Both the position numbers and the translations under genes were made by a program. Below are positions 1 to 8,225 of a stretch of DNA of 64,000 nucleotides, one piece after another (within the stretch, counting starts at the first letter, position 1; the number at the start of each line of letters is the position of its first letter). The notes beneath the pieces are model-generated. The model did no database searches. It was given only the letters and a program-made list of their open reading frames with translations, and was not told the origin of the DNA. The DNA comes from CAZJBS01 sp964544475 (lineage in GTDB: Bacteria > CLD3 > SB21): NCBI GenBank assembly GCA_964544475.1, contig CAZJBS010000004.1:124001-188000 (forward strand), given 5' to 3'.

Positions 1-140
1 GCTGTTCTATCCGTACTTGCGTTATTGACGACCAGCACCTCCAGCTCACCCGCAGGATGGTCGGCCTCAAGAATCGATTGCAGGCACAACGACAGAATAT
101 GCTCCTCATTGTAAGCGGGTATGATAACACTGATGCGCAT
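1..140 (-). CDS. Glycosyltransferase family 2, N-terminal fragment (runs off window)
   Basis: Only the first 46 or so codons lie in the window; the gene continues past base 1. The fragment opens MRISVIIPAYNEE and continues with a run ending EVLVVNNASTDRT. This is the standard GT-A entry of family 2 glycosyltransferases: first beta strand, PAYNE nucleotide-sugar loop, then V-V-NN-S-D-T. The family transfers sugars from activated donors to lipids, glycans or proteins on the cytoplasmic side. The substrate cannot be told from this fragment. The gene is divergent from the STAS gene at 296. Confidence 0.8.
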   Translation of the reverse strand, partial: MRISVIIPAYNEEHILSLCLQSILEADHPAGELEVLVVNNASTDRT

Positions 141-295
141 AAAACCTTACAAATAAGACTTGAATCGAAATGAAGAGATTCGCAAATTGTCCAGCGGGAG
201 AGAGCATCTGCCTTTCAAGATAAGAAACACTATTAAGAAAATACAACAACAAGATTATGGGTTTGTAATTCTCTTTTGAACCAAGGAGAGGAATC

Positions 296-640
296 ATGGC
301 TTACAAAGAAGAAGTTCATGGCGATGTGTACGTTTTGATGATCAAGGGCAAGTTGATGGGAGGGTCGGAAACCAGTGAGATCCATGATCGCATCCGGGAA
401 TTGTCTCAAGTGGGCGTCAAGCGCATCGTCCTCGATCTGGGAGGAGTCAAATGGATGAACAGTTCCGGCCTGGGTGCGCTGATGTCCAGTCTGACAACCA
501 TCAAGAATGTCGGCGGGGATCTCAAGCTTTCGTCTGTTGCAGACAAAGTAGAAAGCCTTTTGATGATTACACAATTGTTGAAGATTTTCAAAACATTCAG
601 TTCTGTCGAGGACGCCGTCAAGAGTTTCCACGAAGCCTGA
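296..640 (+). CDS. STAS-domain anti-sigma-factor antagonist (SpoIIAA/RsbV-like)
   Basis: A 114-residue single-domain protein with the STAS fold. The hallmark WMNSSGLG at residues 53-60 carries the serine (Ser56 or 57) that RsbW/SpoIIAB-type kinases phosphorylate in this family. Unphosphorylated STAS proteins bind the kinase and release its target. The start follows a good Shine-Dalgarno (AAGGAG, 296 upstream). It is the first gene of a tight plus-strand run to 8225 that also encodes an RsbW-like kinase at 5137, the likely partner. No PP2C phosphatase or cognate sigma factor is in the run, so the output could be non-sigma, as in many Gram-negatives. Confidence 0.9.
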   Translation: MAYKEEVHGDVYVLMIKGKLMGGSETSEIHDRIRELSQVGVKRIVLDLGGVKWMNSSGLGALMSSLTTIKNVGGDLKLSSVADKVESLLMITQLLKIFKTFSSVEDAVKSFHEA

Positions 641-651
641 TTTCGTCAGGT

Positions 652-1596
652 ATGGGAATTCAAACGGGATTCATATATGATCCGGTGTTTCTCGACCATC
701 GCCCGACACAGCATCATCCTGAAAATCCAAATCGTCTTCAGGCCATTCTGAATGGGTTGGACGCTTCCAATCTGCGTCCCAGCCTCCCCACCTGGCCGAT
801 TCCACAACTGGCAACAGACTGGTTGTCCAAAACTCACACGCCGGAGCACATCCGGCGCATGATGGACACCAAAAACAGATCCTGCGATTTCCTGGACGCC
901 GATACGTACGTGAATAACCGTTCGTATGATGTCGCTTTGCGTGCCGTGGACGGGGTTCTCAGCGCTGTCGATGCGGTTATGGAGGGCTCTGTGAGCAACG
1001 TTTTTTGTGCCGTCCGTCCGCCCGGCCATCACGCGGAGTCGGACCGGGCCATGGGATTTTGTCTTTTCAACAATGTGGCGGTGGGGACCAAATACGGCCT
1101 CGAGCGACATGGATTGCGAAAGATTGCCATTATTGATTGGGATGTCCATCATGGCAACGGGACTCAGGAAATATTCTATGCCGATGCCTCCGTTCTCTAT
1201 TTCAGCATTCATCAGTCGCCATTGTACCCCGGGACCGGGTCGGCCGCTGAGACTGGCGTTGGGCCCGGACTTGGTTTAACCCTGAACGTACCCATGCCGG
1301 CGGGCGCCGATGACAACGATTACGTTCGAGTCTTCGAACAATCGCTTGCCGACGCCGTACAGGATTTCAAACCGGAACTTATCATGATATCTGCCGGTTT
1401 TGATGCTCACACAAAAGATCCGCTGGCCAGCATGAAGCTGACTTCAGAGGGCTTCGGTCGGCTTACGAAGCTCGTGATGCAGATGGCCGATGCGTTCGCC
1501 AATGGCCGCATCGTGTCAGTTCTCGAAGGGGGTTATCATCCGGAGGCCTTGAGTGATTCGGTGGTTTCCCACGTATCGGCTCTGCTTGGAAAGTAA
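652..1596 (+). CDS. Histone-deacetylase superfamily hydrolase (AcuC/HDAC-like)
   Basis: A 314-residue zinc amidohydrolase of the class II HDAC/acetylpolyamine amidohydrolase family. Visible catalytic parts are RPPGHHAE (His126-His127), DWDVHHGNG (metal ligands Asp164 and His166), SAGFDAH (Asp251) and EGGYHPEAL (Tyr295). All are intact, so it should be active. Bacterial members deacetylate acetyl-lysine proteins or small acetylated amines; the substrate is unknown here. The ORF is open further upstream, but the start at 652 lies 11 bp after the STAS stop and gives a normal N-terminus. Co-directional and almost contiguous with its neighbours. Confidence 0.9.
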   Translation: MGIQTGFIYDPVFLDHRPTQHHPENPNRLQAILNGLDASNLRPSLPTWPIPQLATDWLSKTHTPEHIRRMMDTKNRSCDFLDADTYVNNRSYDVALRAVDGVLSAVDAVMEGSVSNVFCAVRPPGHHAESDRAMGFCLFNNVAVGTKYGLERHGLRKIAIIDWDVHHGNGTQEIFYADASVLYFSIHQSPLYPGTGSAAETGVGPGLGLTLNVPMPAGADDNDYVRVFEQSLADAVQDFKPELIMISAGFDAHTKDPLASMKLTSEGFGRLTKLVMQMADAFANGRIVSVLEGGYHPEALSDSVVSHVSALLGK

Positions 1597-1597
1597 C

Positions 1598-2257
1598 GTG
1601 ACGACGCCGAATACCGCGTTCCGTGTGTTGCTTTTACACTGTTTTATTGTCATATTCGGCATGGTCTCCGGGACAGTTGGAGCCCAGGATCGCACCCGAA
1701 GTGACTCGGCTTACTCCGGTAAAGCCGACAGCCTGCCGCCGGTATGGTTGCCCGAATTTCGAACCGGTGAGATTTCGGGCGATGGGCAAGGAAGAGTATT
1801 CGCCACGGACACAATGGTCAAGTCCCCGTGGGGCGCCGTGGCGAGGTCATTGGTTATTCCCGGATGGGGACAATGGTACAACGACAAGAAATGGAAAGCC
1901 CCGCTGTATCTCGTATCTGACGGAATCATGATCGGTATCTACATGCAACGAAACAAACGTGTTGACGAATTGGAAAAGCAACGGGCCATGATTGACCGCC
2001 AAATCCGTAAAGATCCTTTCCTTTCTGAAGAACGACGGCGTATTCTGAAGGCACGGTTCGGCGATTTGACAAACGATTTAGACGGCGCGCTGAACCGTCG
2101 AAACCTGTTTGGATGGCTGTTCGCCATTTCTCATTTGTTGGGCATGATTGACGCTTATACGGATGCGCATTTGTATCAATTTGATGAGAAAATAAACATA
2201 ACCGTGGTCCCGGCCGACAATGGATTTCGGCTGAGCGTGGCCTGGTCCATTCCCTAG
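1598..2257 (+). CDS. DUF5683 domain protein, exported
   Basis: A 219-residue protein starting at GTG, one base after the previous stop. A hydrophobic segment at about residues 8-29 ending in GAQ is a likely signal peptide or anchor. The core SPWGAVARSLVIPGWGQWYN plus a membrane-spanning stretch (LYLVSDGIMIGIYM) and a second one (LFGWLFAISHLLGMIDAY) match DUF5683, an envelope family frequent in Bacteroidota and relatives. A charged, helical segment lies between the two. Function is unknown. The longer ORF start at 1553 would overlap the HDAC gene by 44 bp and is less likely. Confidence 0.75.
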   Translation: MTTPNTAFRVLLLHCFIVIFGMVSGTVGAQDRTRSDSAYSGKADSLPPVWLPEFRTGEISGDGQGRVFATDTMVKSPWGAVARSLVIPGWGQWYNDKKWKAPLYLVSDGIMIGIYMQRNKRVDELEKQRAMIDRQIRKDPFLSEERRRILKARFGDLTNDLDGALNRRNLFGWLFAISHLLGMIDAYTDAHLYQFDEKINITVVPADNGFRLSVAWSIP

Positions 2258-2271
2258 CAAGGCGATTTTTC

Positions 2272-3483
2272 ATGACGGATATGGCTTCCAGTCCGGCCCC
2301 AACCGATACCAACAAAGCACAGTACGATATCCTTGTCGTGGACGACGAGGTCGATAATCTCGACCTGCTCAAGCGCACTTTCCGTCGTGACTACAACGTT
2401 TTCACGGCCAATTCGGCCATGGAAGCTCTCCGTGTGCTGGATGAACGCGAAGTGGCGGTTATTGTCAGCGACCAGCGCATGCCCGAGATGACGGGTGTGG
2501 AACTCTTTCAGAAGTCGAGGGAAAAATACCCCCACACGATCCGCATTCTTCTTACCGGATACACCGATATCAATGCCCTCGTCGACGCCATCAATATGGG
2601 TCATGTATACCGTTATGTGACCAAGCCCTGGAGCCGCGAGGAAATCGTTATGACGGTCAAGCGGGCTGTCGAGCACTACGCGACCACCAAGCAGAACATA
2701 CGTTTGTTGGATGAGCTCAAGATCAAGAATGACGAATTGGAACGCAATTACAAAGCCTTGAAAAGACTCGACGAACTGAAAACGCGCTTTATGGTCATAT
2801 CAAGCCACGAACTTCGTACACCTGCCTCAATCATATCCGGCAATTTGGAGCTGTTGAATTCCGGCGCGATGGGCGACATGGGAAGCGAACAAAAGGAAGT
2901 CATTGAAAACGCTTACAAAGGCACGACGCGTCTTATTGATTTGATCGAAGATGTACTGTCCGTACTGAGAATAGACTCCCACCAGGTCAAACTCAAACCG
3001 TCGAAATTCAATCTGCATGACGTCGTTGACGAATGCATCAGGGATGTCCGGTTATTCCTTCAGGAACGCCAACAGACCGTAGACAATCAACTGCCGGTCA
3101 CAGAAATCGAAGCCGACCGTTCCAGGCTCACCCAGGTGATGATGAACCTTCTTAGCAATGCCATGAAGTACTCGCTGGACGGAGCTCGAATTGTCTTTTC
3201 GGCCGTCGAAGAAAACGGATACCTTCATGTCGTTTCAAAGGACAATGGCGTTGGAATTCCAAAGGAGGAACTCGAGAAAATCTTTGACAAGTTTTATCAA
3301 TTGGGCGACGCCGACCAACATCGCACAAGCAAATACAAATTCATGGGCGGCGGGAGCGGACTTGGCCTCACGATCGTTCGTGGCATCGTTGAAGAGCACC
3401 GCGGAAAAGTCTGGGCTGTCAGCGAGGGTAAGAATAAGGGCGCCGAAATTCATTTCTCGATCCCCATGCGGTTTTTGGTCTGA
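2272..3483 (+). CDS. Hybrid response regulator-histidine kinase (REC-HisKA-HATPase)
   Basis: A 403-residue cytoplasmic protein. An N-terminal receiver (about 18-135) has acidic pair Asp24/Asp25, phospho-acceptor Asp67 in VSDQRMPEMTG, Thr95 and Lys118 in TKPW. A coiled linker (140-170) leads to HisKA with SSHELRTP (His179), then the ATPase with N box (LLSNAMKYS), G1 (DNGVGIP) and G2 (GGGSGLGLTIV). There is no membrane segment or sensor, so the input probably arrives by phosphotransfer onto the receiver. The receiver closely resembles the stand-alone one at 29614. No DNA-binding output partner is adjacent. Confidence 0.92.
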   Translation: MTDMASSPAPTDTNKAQYDILVVDDEVDNLDLLKRTFRRDYNVFTANSAMEALRVLDEREVAVIVSDQRMPEMTGVELFQKSREKYPHTIRILLTGYTDINALVDAINMGHVYRYVTKPWSREEIVMTVKRAVEHYATTKQNIRLLDELKIKNDELERNYKALKRLDELKTRFMVISSHELRTPASIISGNLELLNSGAMGDMGSEQKEVIENAYKGTTRLIDLIEDVLSVLRIDSHQVKLKPSKFNLHDVVDECIRDVRLFLQERQQTVDNQLPVTEIEADRSRLTQVMMNLLSNAMKYSLDGARIVFSAVEENGYLHVVSKDNGVGIPKEELEKIFDKFYQLGDADQHRTSKYKFMGGGSGLGLTIVRGIVEEHRGKVWAVSEGKNKGAEIHFSIPMRFLV

Positions 3484-3498
3484 ACCATCGCGTCCACC

Positions 3499-4482
3499 AT
3501 GCCAAATCACACGCTGACGTATTCTCACGGTTTGATGATCGCGCTCACAAGATCTTGCGGAGCCGCTTGCCAGTATTGCACTTTCAAATTGGACGGATCG
3601 GAACTGTTGACTTTTGATCAGGTGGAAAACCTGATTCGAGAACATGTCAATTCCGGAATCTGCGAAGTCGTTCTGTCTTCAGGACAATCGCTGGAAGCCG
3701 TGCCGGATATCAAAACCCAGTGGTCGGATCGCGGATATTCTTCTTATTCGGCATACGTCAGAGACATTTGTCAATTGGTTTTGGAGAATGGCCTGTTGCC
3801 CACCATCGATATTGGCCCGCTGACATTTGCACAGATCGAAGAGGTTGCTCCCTATGTCGCTGCGATCCACCTTCCGGTCGAAAACGTCAACCCGGACTTC
3901 TGCAGGGCTTTTCAGACGAACAAAAGTATTGATTCCAAGATTGAGAGTTTGTCAGATGCCGGTTTGCTTGGGGTTCCAGTGCATACGGGTTTGCTGTTGG
4001 GTCTTGGGGAAACGCAAAGCGACCGGATTGCAACCATTGACGCGATCGCCGAGATTTCAAGCCGCCACGGTCACGTGCAATCCGTTTCGTTTCAATGCGT
4101 GATCAATTCCTCGGATGACATGAGATTGGGCATCGGCATGGACGAATTGCAGAAGTTATTGGCATATTGCAAGAATGTCATACCAACCGTCCCGCGGGCC
4201 GTTCCATTCAATTCACCAAACCGGTGGGTGGACGCACTGGCTTCCGATGTGGATGATATCGGTGTGGCGTATGAAGGTTATGATGGCATCGATTGGAAAA
4301 AGACCTATCCGAAGCTCACCGAAATGGAAAGAGCTCTGGCGCGCCGAGGTTACGCCTTAAGACCGAGATTCCCGATCACGGCCGAAACCTACCGAAAGCG
4401 TGGTGTCTCAGAACACATTGATTCCGTTCTTTCCGAATGGTTGAAAAAGAAAGAATTTCAATACTACAAGGGACGTTCCTGA
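3499..4482 (+). CDS. CofG-like radical SAM enzyme (deazaflavin/F420-type)
   Basis: A 327-residue radical SAM protein with the CxxxCxxC cluster site at Cys20, Cys24, Cys27 followed by TFK. The layout resembles CofG, one half of the 7,8-didemethyl-8-hydroxy-5-deazariboflavin (FO) synthase: a GQSLE loop, a GLLLGLGET motif, an FNSPN segment, then a DDIG segment and the late W-P-L-E motif with a terminal ERALARRGY-type helix. CofG normally works with CofH, which is not in this window. Its stop overlaps the upp start (TGATG), so the two are translationally coupled. It could instead be a CofG paralogue with another substrate. Confidence 0.72.
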   Translation: MPNHTLTYSHGLMIALTRSCGAACQYCTFKLDGSELLTFDQVENLIREHVNSGICEVVLSSGQSLEAVPDIKTQWSDRGYSSYSAYVRDICQLVLENGLLPTIDIGPLTFAQIEEVAPYVAAIHLPVENVNPDFCRAFQTNKSIDSKIESLSDAGLLGVPVHTGLLLGLGETQSDRIATIDAIAEISSRHGHVQSVSFQCVINSSDDMRLGIGMDELQKLLAYCKNVIPTVPRAVPFNSPNRWVDALASDVDDIGVAYEGYDGIDWKKTYPKLTEMERALARRGYALRPRFPITAETYRKRGVSEHIDSVLSEWLKKKEFQYYKGRS

Positions 4483-5117
4483 TGGAGACGTTTTCAAACC
4501 TCCGGGTTATCCCTCATCCCCTTGTGCAGCAAAAACTGACGTACCTGCGGGATAAGTCCACCAAACACCGTGAATTTCGAAAATTGCTGAGCGAAATCAC
4601 TGCGTTGATGTTGTTTGAAATCACCAGCGATCTCAAAACCAAGACTATTGAAATTGAAACGCCAATTGAGAAAACGGCCTCGCAGATATTGGCCGATCAG
4701 GTGGTTCTTGTGCCGGTTCTTCGCGCAGGCCTTGGCATGCTCGACGGAGCCCTTGACCTTATTCCCAACGCCCGCGTCGGACACATCGGTCTCTACCGAA
4801 ACGAAGACACCTTGGAACCTGTGGAATACTATGCCAAATTCCCCGACAGCCTTCCGAATTCAATGGTCATTCTGCTTGATCCGATGCTCGCCACGGGCGG
4901 CAGTTCATCGGCGGCGGTGACGCTGCTGAAGGGAAGGGGAGTCAAGGAACTGAAGTGTCTGTCGCTCGTGTCTGCACCGGAGGGAGTGCGGAAGATGTTG
5001 ATGGATCACCCGGATGTTATTATATTCACAGCCGGTTTGGATCGAGGACTGAATGACCATGGCTACATCGTTCCGGGGCTGGGTGATGCCGGCGACCGGT
5101 TGTACGGAACCAAGTAG
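4482..5117 (+). CDS. upp: Uracil phosphoribosyltransferase
   Basis: A 211-residue protein of usual length for UPRTase, which makes UMP from uracil and PRPP in pyrimidine salvage. It shows the VPVLRAGLGM block, the PRPP-binding LLDPMLATGGS loop and the uracil-binding GDAGDRLYGTK tail. The start at 4482 is chosen because its ATG overlaps the TGA of the preceding radical SAM gene and yields the canonical N-terminus; the open frame further upstream lies within that gene. Housekeeping enzyme. Confidence 0.96.
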   Translation: METFSNLRVIPHPLVQQKLTYLRDKSTKHREFRKLLSEITALMLFEITSDLKTKTIEIETPIEKTASQILADQVVLVPVLRAGLGMLDGALDLIPNARVGHIGLYRNEDTLEPVEYYAKFPDSLPNSMVILLDPMLATGGSSSAAVTLLKGRGVKELKCLSLVSAPEGVRKMLMDHPDVIIFTAGLDRGLNDHGYIVPGLGDAGDRLYGTK

Positions 5118-5136
5118 AAGGCGCTGTCAGAGCATT

Positions 5137-5574
5137 ATGGCCTATATTCCGGCAAGTGAAACCAGAGAACCTGATTATCAAATCGTCATACCCAGTCTTC
5201 TTCAGCGGCTGAATGAAATAGAGGATTTGACCGAAAGGGTCGCCGCGGAGCACCACATGTCCGAAGATGACCGCGATAATTTGGCCATCGCCATCACCGA
5301 AACGGTGAACAACGCCATGATTCACGGCAACAAGTTGGATCCAAAAAAGAATGTCATTATTAGTTTTTATTTCGATACGCAGACGCTTCGTGTCTATATC
5401 AGAGATCAGGGCGTCGGATTCGATCCGTCTCATGTTGGCAATCCGCTGGATCCTGAGAATATTATGAAAGAAAGCGGAAGAGGTATCTTTATTTTGCGTT
5501 CCATCATGGACGGAGTTGATTTCATCCGTCTTAACGATGGCACCGAAGTTCGCATCACGAAAAAAGTAAATTAG
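5137..5574 (+). CDS. Anti-sigma-factor-type serine kinase (RsbW/SpoIIAB-like ATPase)
   Basis: A 145-residue GHKL ATPase. Visible motifs are the N box (AITETVNNAMIHGN), G1 (RDQGVGFDP) and G2 (GRGIFILRSIMD). Such kinases bind and phosphorylate STAS antagonists or hold a sigma factor or other client inactive. The likely partner is the STAS protein at 296, in the same plus-strand run about 4.5 kb upstream. The start at 5137 comes 19 bp after upp and gives a standard-length protein; the longer frame from 5053 overlaps upp. Confidence 0.88.
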   Translation: MAYIPASETREPDYQIVIPSLLQRLNEIEDLTERVAAEHHMSEDDRDNLAIAITETVNNAMIHGNKLDPKKNVIISFYFDTQTLRVYIRDQGVGFDPSHVGNPLDPENIMKESGRGIFILRSIMDGVDFIRLNDGTEVRITKKVN

Positions 5575-5590
5575 CTGCTGAAAGGCTGTT

Positions 5591-6220
5591 ATGCGTCATA
5601 CGATCTTTGCTATGTTGATGTTCGGGATTTTGGGAGGAGTTTTTGCCCAGGACTCCACCGATGAACTGGAACAGAGTCTATTCGATAATGGTGAACAAAA
5701 AATCGGACACTCCTGGGGTATGAATGTTCAGATATCGACCGGGGGATTCGTAATGGGCGGGGTTTACAACCGAAAAGTGGCCCCCAAGACGTTCGCGATT
5801 ATTTCATTGGACATGTATTGGGTCAATGGAAAGAATGAGCAAACCGATTGGTACACCGGCCGGACGATCAATGGAGAAAACATCTTAATCACTCCGTTGA
5901 TCGTCTCGATCAAACGCCGGTTATTGGCGGATGATTTGTCCAATACCTTCCGGCCATTTGTATCGGTCGGAGTCGGCTGTGTATGGGGTTGGTACATCGA
6001 CGGAGAACTCAGAAAGGATTCGCTGTTATCGCGTTATCCGGACCATTCCGCCAGTCAGCTTTCTTATTGTGGTATGGCCAGTATCGGAGCGGATTTCGGC
6101 ACACCCGGATACAACAGTTACGGAGTTGATATTCGCTATCAACTGATACGTTTTCCGAATCACCTCGGACAACGCAAGGCGTTCGACAATCTGCAACTCG
6201 GCTTCCACATGACCTTCTGA
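5591..6220 (+). CDS. Outer-membrane beta-barrel protein, unknown
   Basis: A 209-residue protein with a clear signal peptide (hydrophobic residues 2-18, cleavage near GVFAQ). The mature part alternates polar and hydrophobic residues, is rich in Gly, Tyr and Trp, and ends in ...LQLGFHMTF, an aromatic C-terminus typical of barrels folded by BamA. I see the motif FRPFVSVGVGCVWGW, usual for small OmpW/OmpA-type barrels. No specific family is recognised. It sits 16 bp after the RsbW-like gene and 6 bp before mnmA, so it is probably cotranscribed. Confidence 0.7.
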   Translation: MRHTIFAMLMFGILGGVFAQDSTDELEQSLFDNGEQKIGHSWGMNVQISTGGFVMGGVYNRKVAPKTFAIISLDMYWVNGKNEQTDWYTGRTINGENILITPLIVSIKRRLLADDLSNTFRPFVSVGVGCVWGWYIDGELRKDSLLSRYPDHSASQLSYCGMASIGADFGTPGYNSYGVDIRYQLIRFPNHLGQRKAFDNLQLGFHMTF

Positions 6221-6226
6221 TCACCA

Positions 6227-7357
6227 ATGGAATTTCACGTCAAACACAAGAAACGTGCCGTCGTGGCCATGAGTGGCGGCGTGGACAGCTCCGTGGCTGC
6301 AGCTCTTCTTAAGGAGCAGGGCTATGAAGTCATTGGTGTGACGATGAAACTCTGGAATTACGATGATATCGGAAACGTCAATCGTGAAAGCGGCTGTTGT
6401 TCCATTGATACCGTTCATGATGCGCGCGTCGTCTGTCACCAATTGGATGCGCCACACTATGTGTGGGATTTGAGTGAGGAGTTCAGCAGGGCGGTGATTG
6501 ACAATTTTGTGCACGAATATCTGGAAGGCCGTACTCCCAACCCATGCGTCATGTGCAATCGACACATCAAGTGGGGCACTTTCCTGGCCAAGGCTATCGC
6601 CATGGGTGCGGATGTTGTGGCGACGGGACACTATGCCCGGGTCGCCGCCGTCGGCGCCGGTATGTACTCTCTCCGAAAGAGCGCCAACCTGCACAAGGAC
6701 CAGTCGTATGCGTTGTGGGGAATACGTCAGAAGGCTCTTGCGATGACCCTGTTTCCGGTCGGAGATATGACGAAGGAGGACGTGCGGGCCTTCGCGCAGA
6801 ATCTCGGTCTTCGCACAGCCAGGAAGAAGGAAAGCCAGGAGATTTGCTTTGTTACGGACAATAACTATGGGCGTTTTCTTCGTGACCGGATTCCCGGTCT
6901 TGAACAGAATCTTTCCGGAGGGTTGGTAAAGACCATCGATGGTGCGGTCGTTGGGACTCATGACGGCTATGCCTTCTATACCATTGGACAGCGCCGCGGT
7001 GTCGGCGTCGCCATCAACCGCCCGATCTACGTCACGGGAACTGACCGGACTTCAAACGTCGTCTACGTCGGGGATCGAGAAAACCTGTATGCATCAGGAC
7101 TCGATGCAGCCGATATCAACCTGATCCGTCCGGATCTTATAACCGGCCTGCATCGCGTGGACGCCAAGATCCGATACAACGATCCTGGACATCCGGCCGA
7201 CCTGACCCTGCGCGGGGATGGCATCCGTATTTGTTTCGATGAACCGCAATGTGCCATTACTCCCGGCCAATCCGTCGTATTTTATCAGGACGACGAAGTG
7301 CTTGGCGGTGGCATTATCGGTCGGGCTTTCGTACATACGACCGAACCGGTTTCCTGA
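6227..7357 (+). CDS. mnmA: tRNA-specific 2-thiouridylase MnmA
   Basis: A 376-residue enzyme that thiolates U34 of tRNA-Glu, -Gln and -Lys using ATP and persulfide sulfur. It has the PP-loop AMSGGVDSS (14-22), the nucleophile Cys107 in TPNPCVMCN, and the persulfide cysteine Cys207 in SQEICFV. Length and order are normal. It follows the beta-barrel gene by 6 bp and precedes panB by 52 bp. All catalytic residues are present. Confidence 0.96.
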   Translation: MEFHVKHKKRAVVAMSGGVDSSVAAALLKEQGYEVIGVTMKLWNYDDIGNVNRESGCCSIDTVHDARVVCHQLDAPHYVWDLSEEFSRAVIDNFVHEYLEGRTPNPCVMCNRHIKWGTFLAKAIAMGADVVATGHYARVAAVGAGMYSLRKSANLHKDQSYALWGIRQKALAMTLFPVGDMTKEDVRAFAQNLGLRTARKKESQEICFVTDNNYGRFLRDRIPGLEQNLSGGLVKTIDGAVVGTHDGYAFYTIGQRRGVGVAINRPIYVTGTDRTSNVVYVGDRENLYASGLDAADINLIRPDLITGLHRVDAKIRYNDPGHPADLTLRGDGIRICFDEPQCAITPGQSVVFYQDDEVLGGGIIGRAFVHTTEPVS

Positions 7358-7409
7358 GCATAGGGAGCCGTCTCACTTTTCTATTTTCAATCTCACCACG
7401 GATCGTCAT

Positions 7410-8225
7410 ATGTCTACACACGGTGCCATCACAAAAGTCACGACCGAAACCTTGCGTACCATGAAGCGTCGGGGTGAGAAAATAGCGAGTCTGACGGCGT
7501 ATGACTTTCTTATGGCCGAATTGCTGGATCGCGCGGAAATCGATGTCATTTTGGTTGGAGATTCTGCAAGTACCGTGATCGCCGGCAATGAAACCACACT
7601 TCCGGTTACCATGGATGAAATGCTATATCATGTCAAGGTCGTACGAAAGGCCGTCCAGCGCGCCCTGGTCGTGGCCGACATGCCATTCATGAGCTATCAG
7701 GTCAGTGTGGAAGATGCCATTCGCAATGCAGGACGTTTCATGAAAGAGGGTCATGCCGAAGCCGTCAAAATTGAGGGTGGAGCGGAATTCATGCCGACCA
7801 TACGAAGATTGGTTGAAATCGGCATCCCCGTCATGGGACATCTGGGTTTGACACCGCAGTCAATTCATCAGTTTGGAACGTACCGCACCCGTGGAACATC
7901 CGACATCGAATCAGAAAAGATACTGTTGAATGCCAAAATCCTGGAAGATGCCGGAGTTTTTGCCATGGTTCTTGAAAAAATCCCTGCTGACCTTGCCAGA
8001 CGCGTAACGGCGGCGGCCGGTGTTCCAACCATCGGAATCGGTGCAGGCCCGCATTGCGACGGCCAGGTACTGGTCACCCACGATATGCTTGGATTGTACG
8101 AGAAGTTCAATCCACGATTTGTGCGGAGGTATGCGGAACTGGCCAAAACAATGGACAGCGCTTTCCGGCGCTATCGCAGTGATGTCAAAGAAATCCGATT
8201 TCCGGACGATAAAGAAAGTTACTAG
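7410..8225 (+). CDS. panB: 3-methyl-2-oxobutanoate hydroxymethyltransferase
   Basis: A 271-residue enzyme that makes ketopantoate from alpha-ketoisovalerate and methylene-THF, the first committed step to pantothenate and CoA. Typical blocks are SLTAYDFLMAEL, VGDSASTV (Mg-binding Asp), ADMPFMSYQ, VKIEGG, MGHLGLTPQS and PTIGIGAGPHCDGQVLV. The start at 7410 gives the family N-terminus; an upstream open frame overlaps mnmA. It is the last gene of the run and its stop (8223-8225) directly abuts the stop of the convergent gene at 8226 with no spacer. No panC or panD is nearby. Confidence 0.96.
   Translation: MSTHGAITKVTTETLRTMKRRGEKIASLTAYDFLMAELLDRAEIDVILVGDSASTVIAGNETTLPVTMDEMLYHVKVVRKAVQRALVVADMPFMSYQVSVEDAIRNAGRFMKEGHAEAVKIEGGAEFMPTIRRLVEIGIPVMGHLGLTPQSIHQFGTYRTRGTSDIESEKILLNAKILEDAGVFAMVLEKIPADLARRVTAAAGVPTIGIGAGPHCDGQVLVTHDMLGLYEKFNPRFVRRYAELAKTMDSAFRRYRSDVKEIRFPDDKESY

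Noticed and set aside
188..240. tRNA-like stretch (AGCGGGAGAGAGC then ATCTGCCTTTCAAG) before the STAS gene
   Set aside because: It resembles a D-arm and the 5' half of an anticodon arm, but the 3' half does not pair, there is no T-arm and no acceptor stem.
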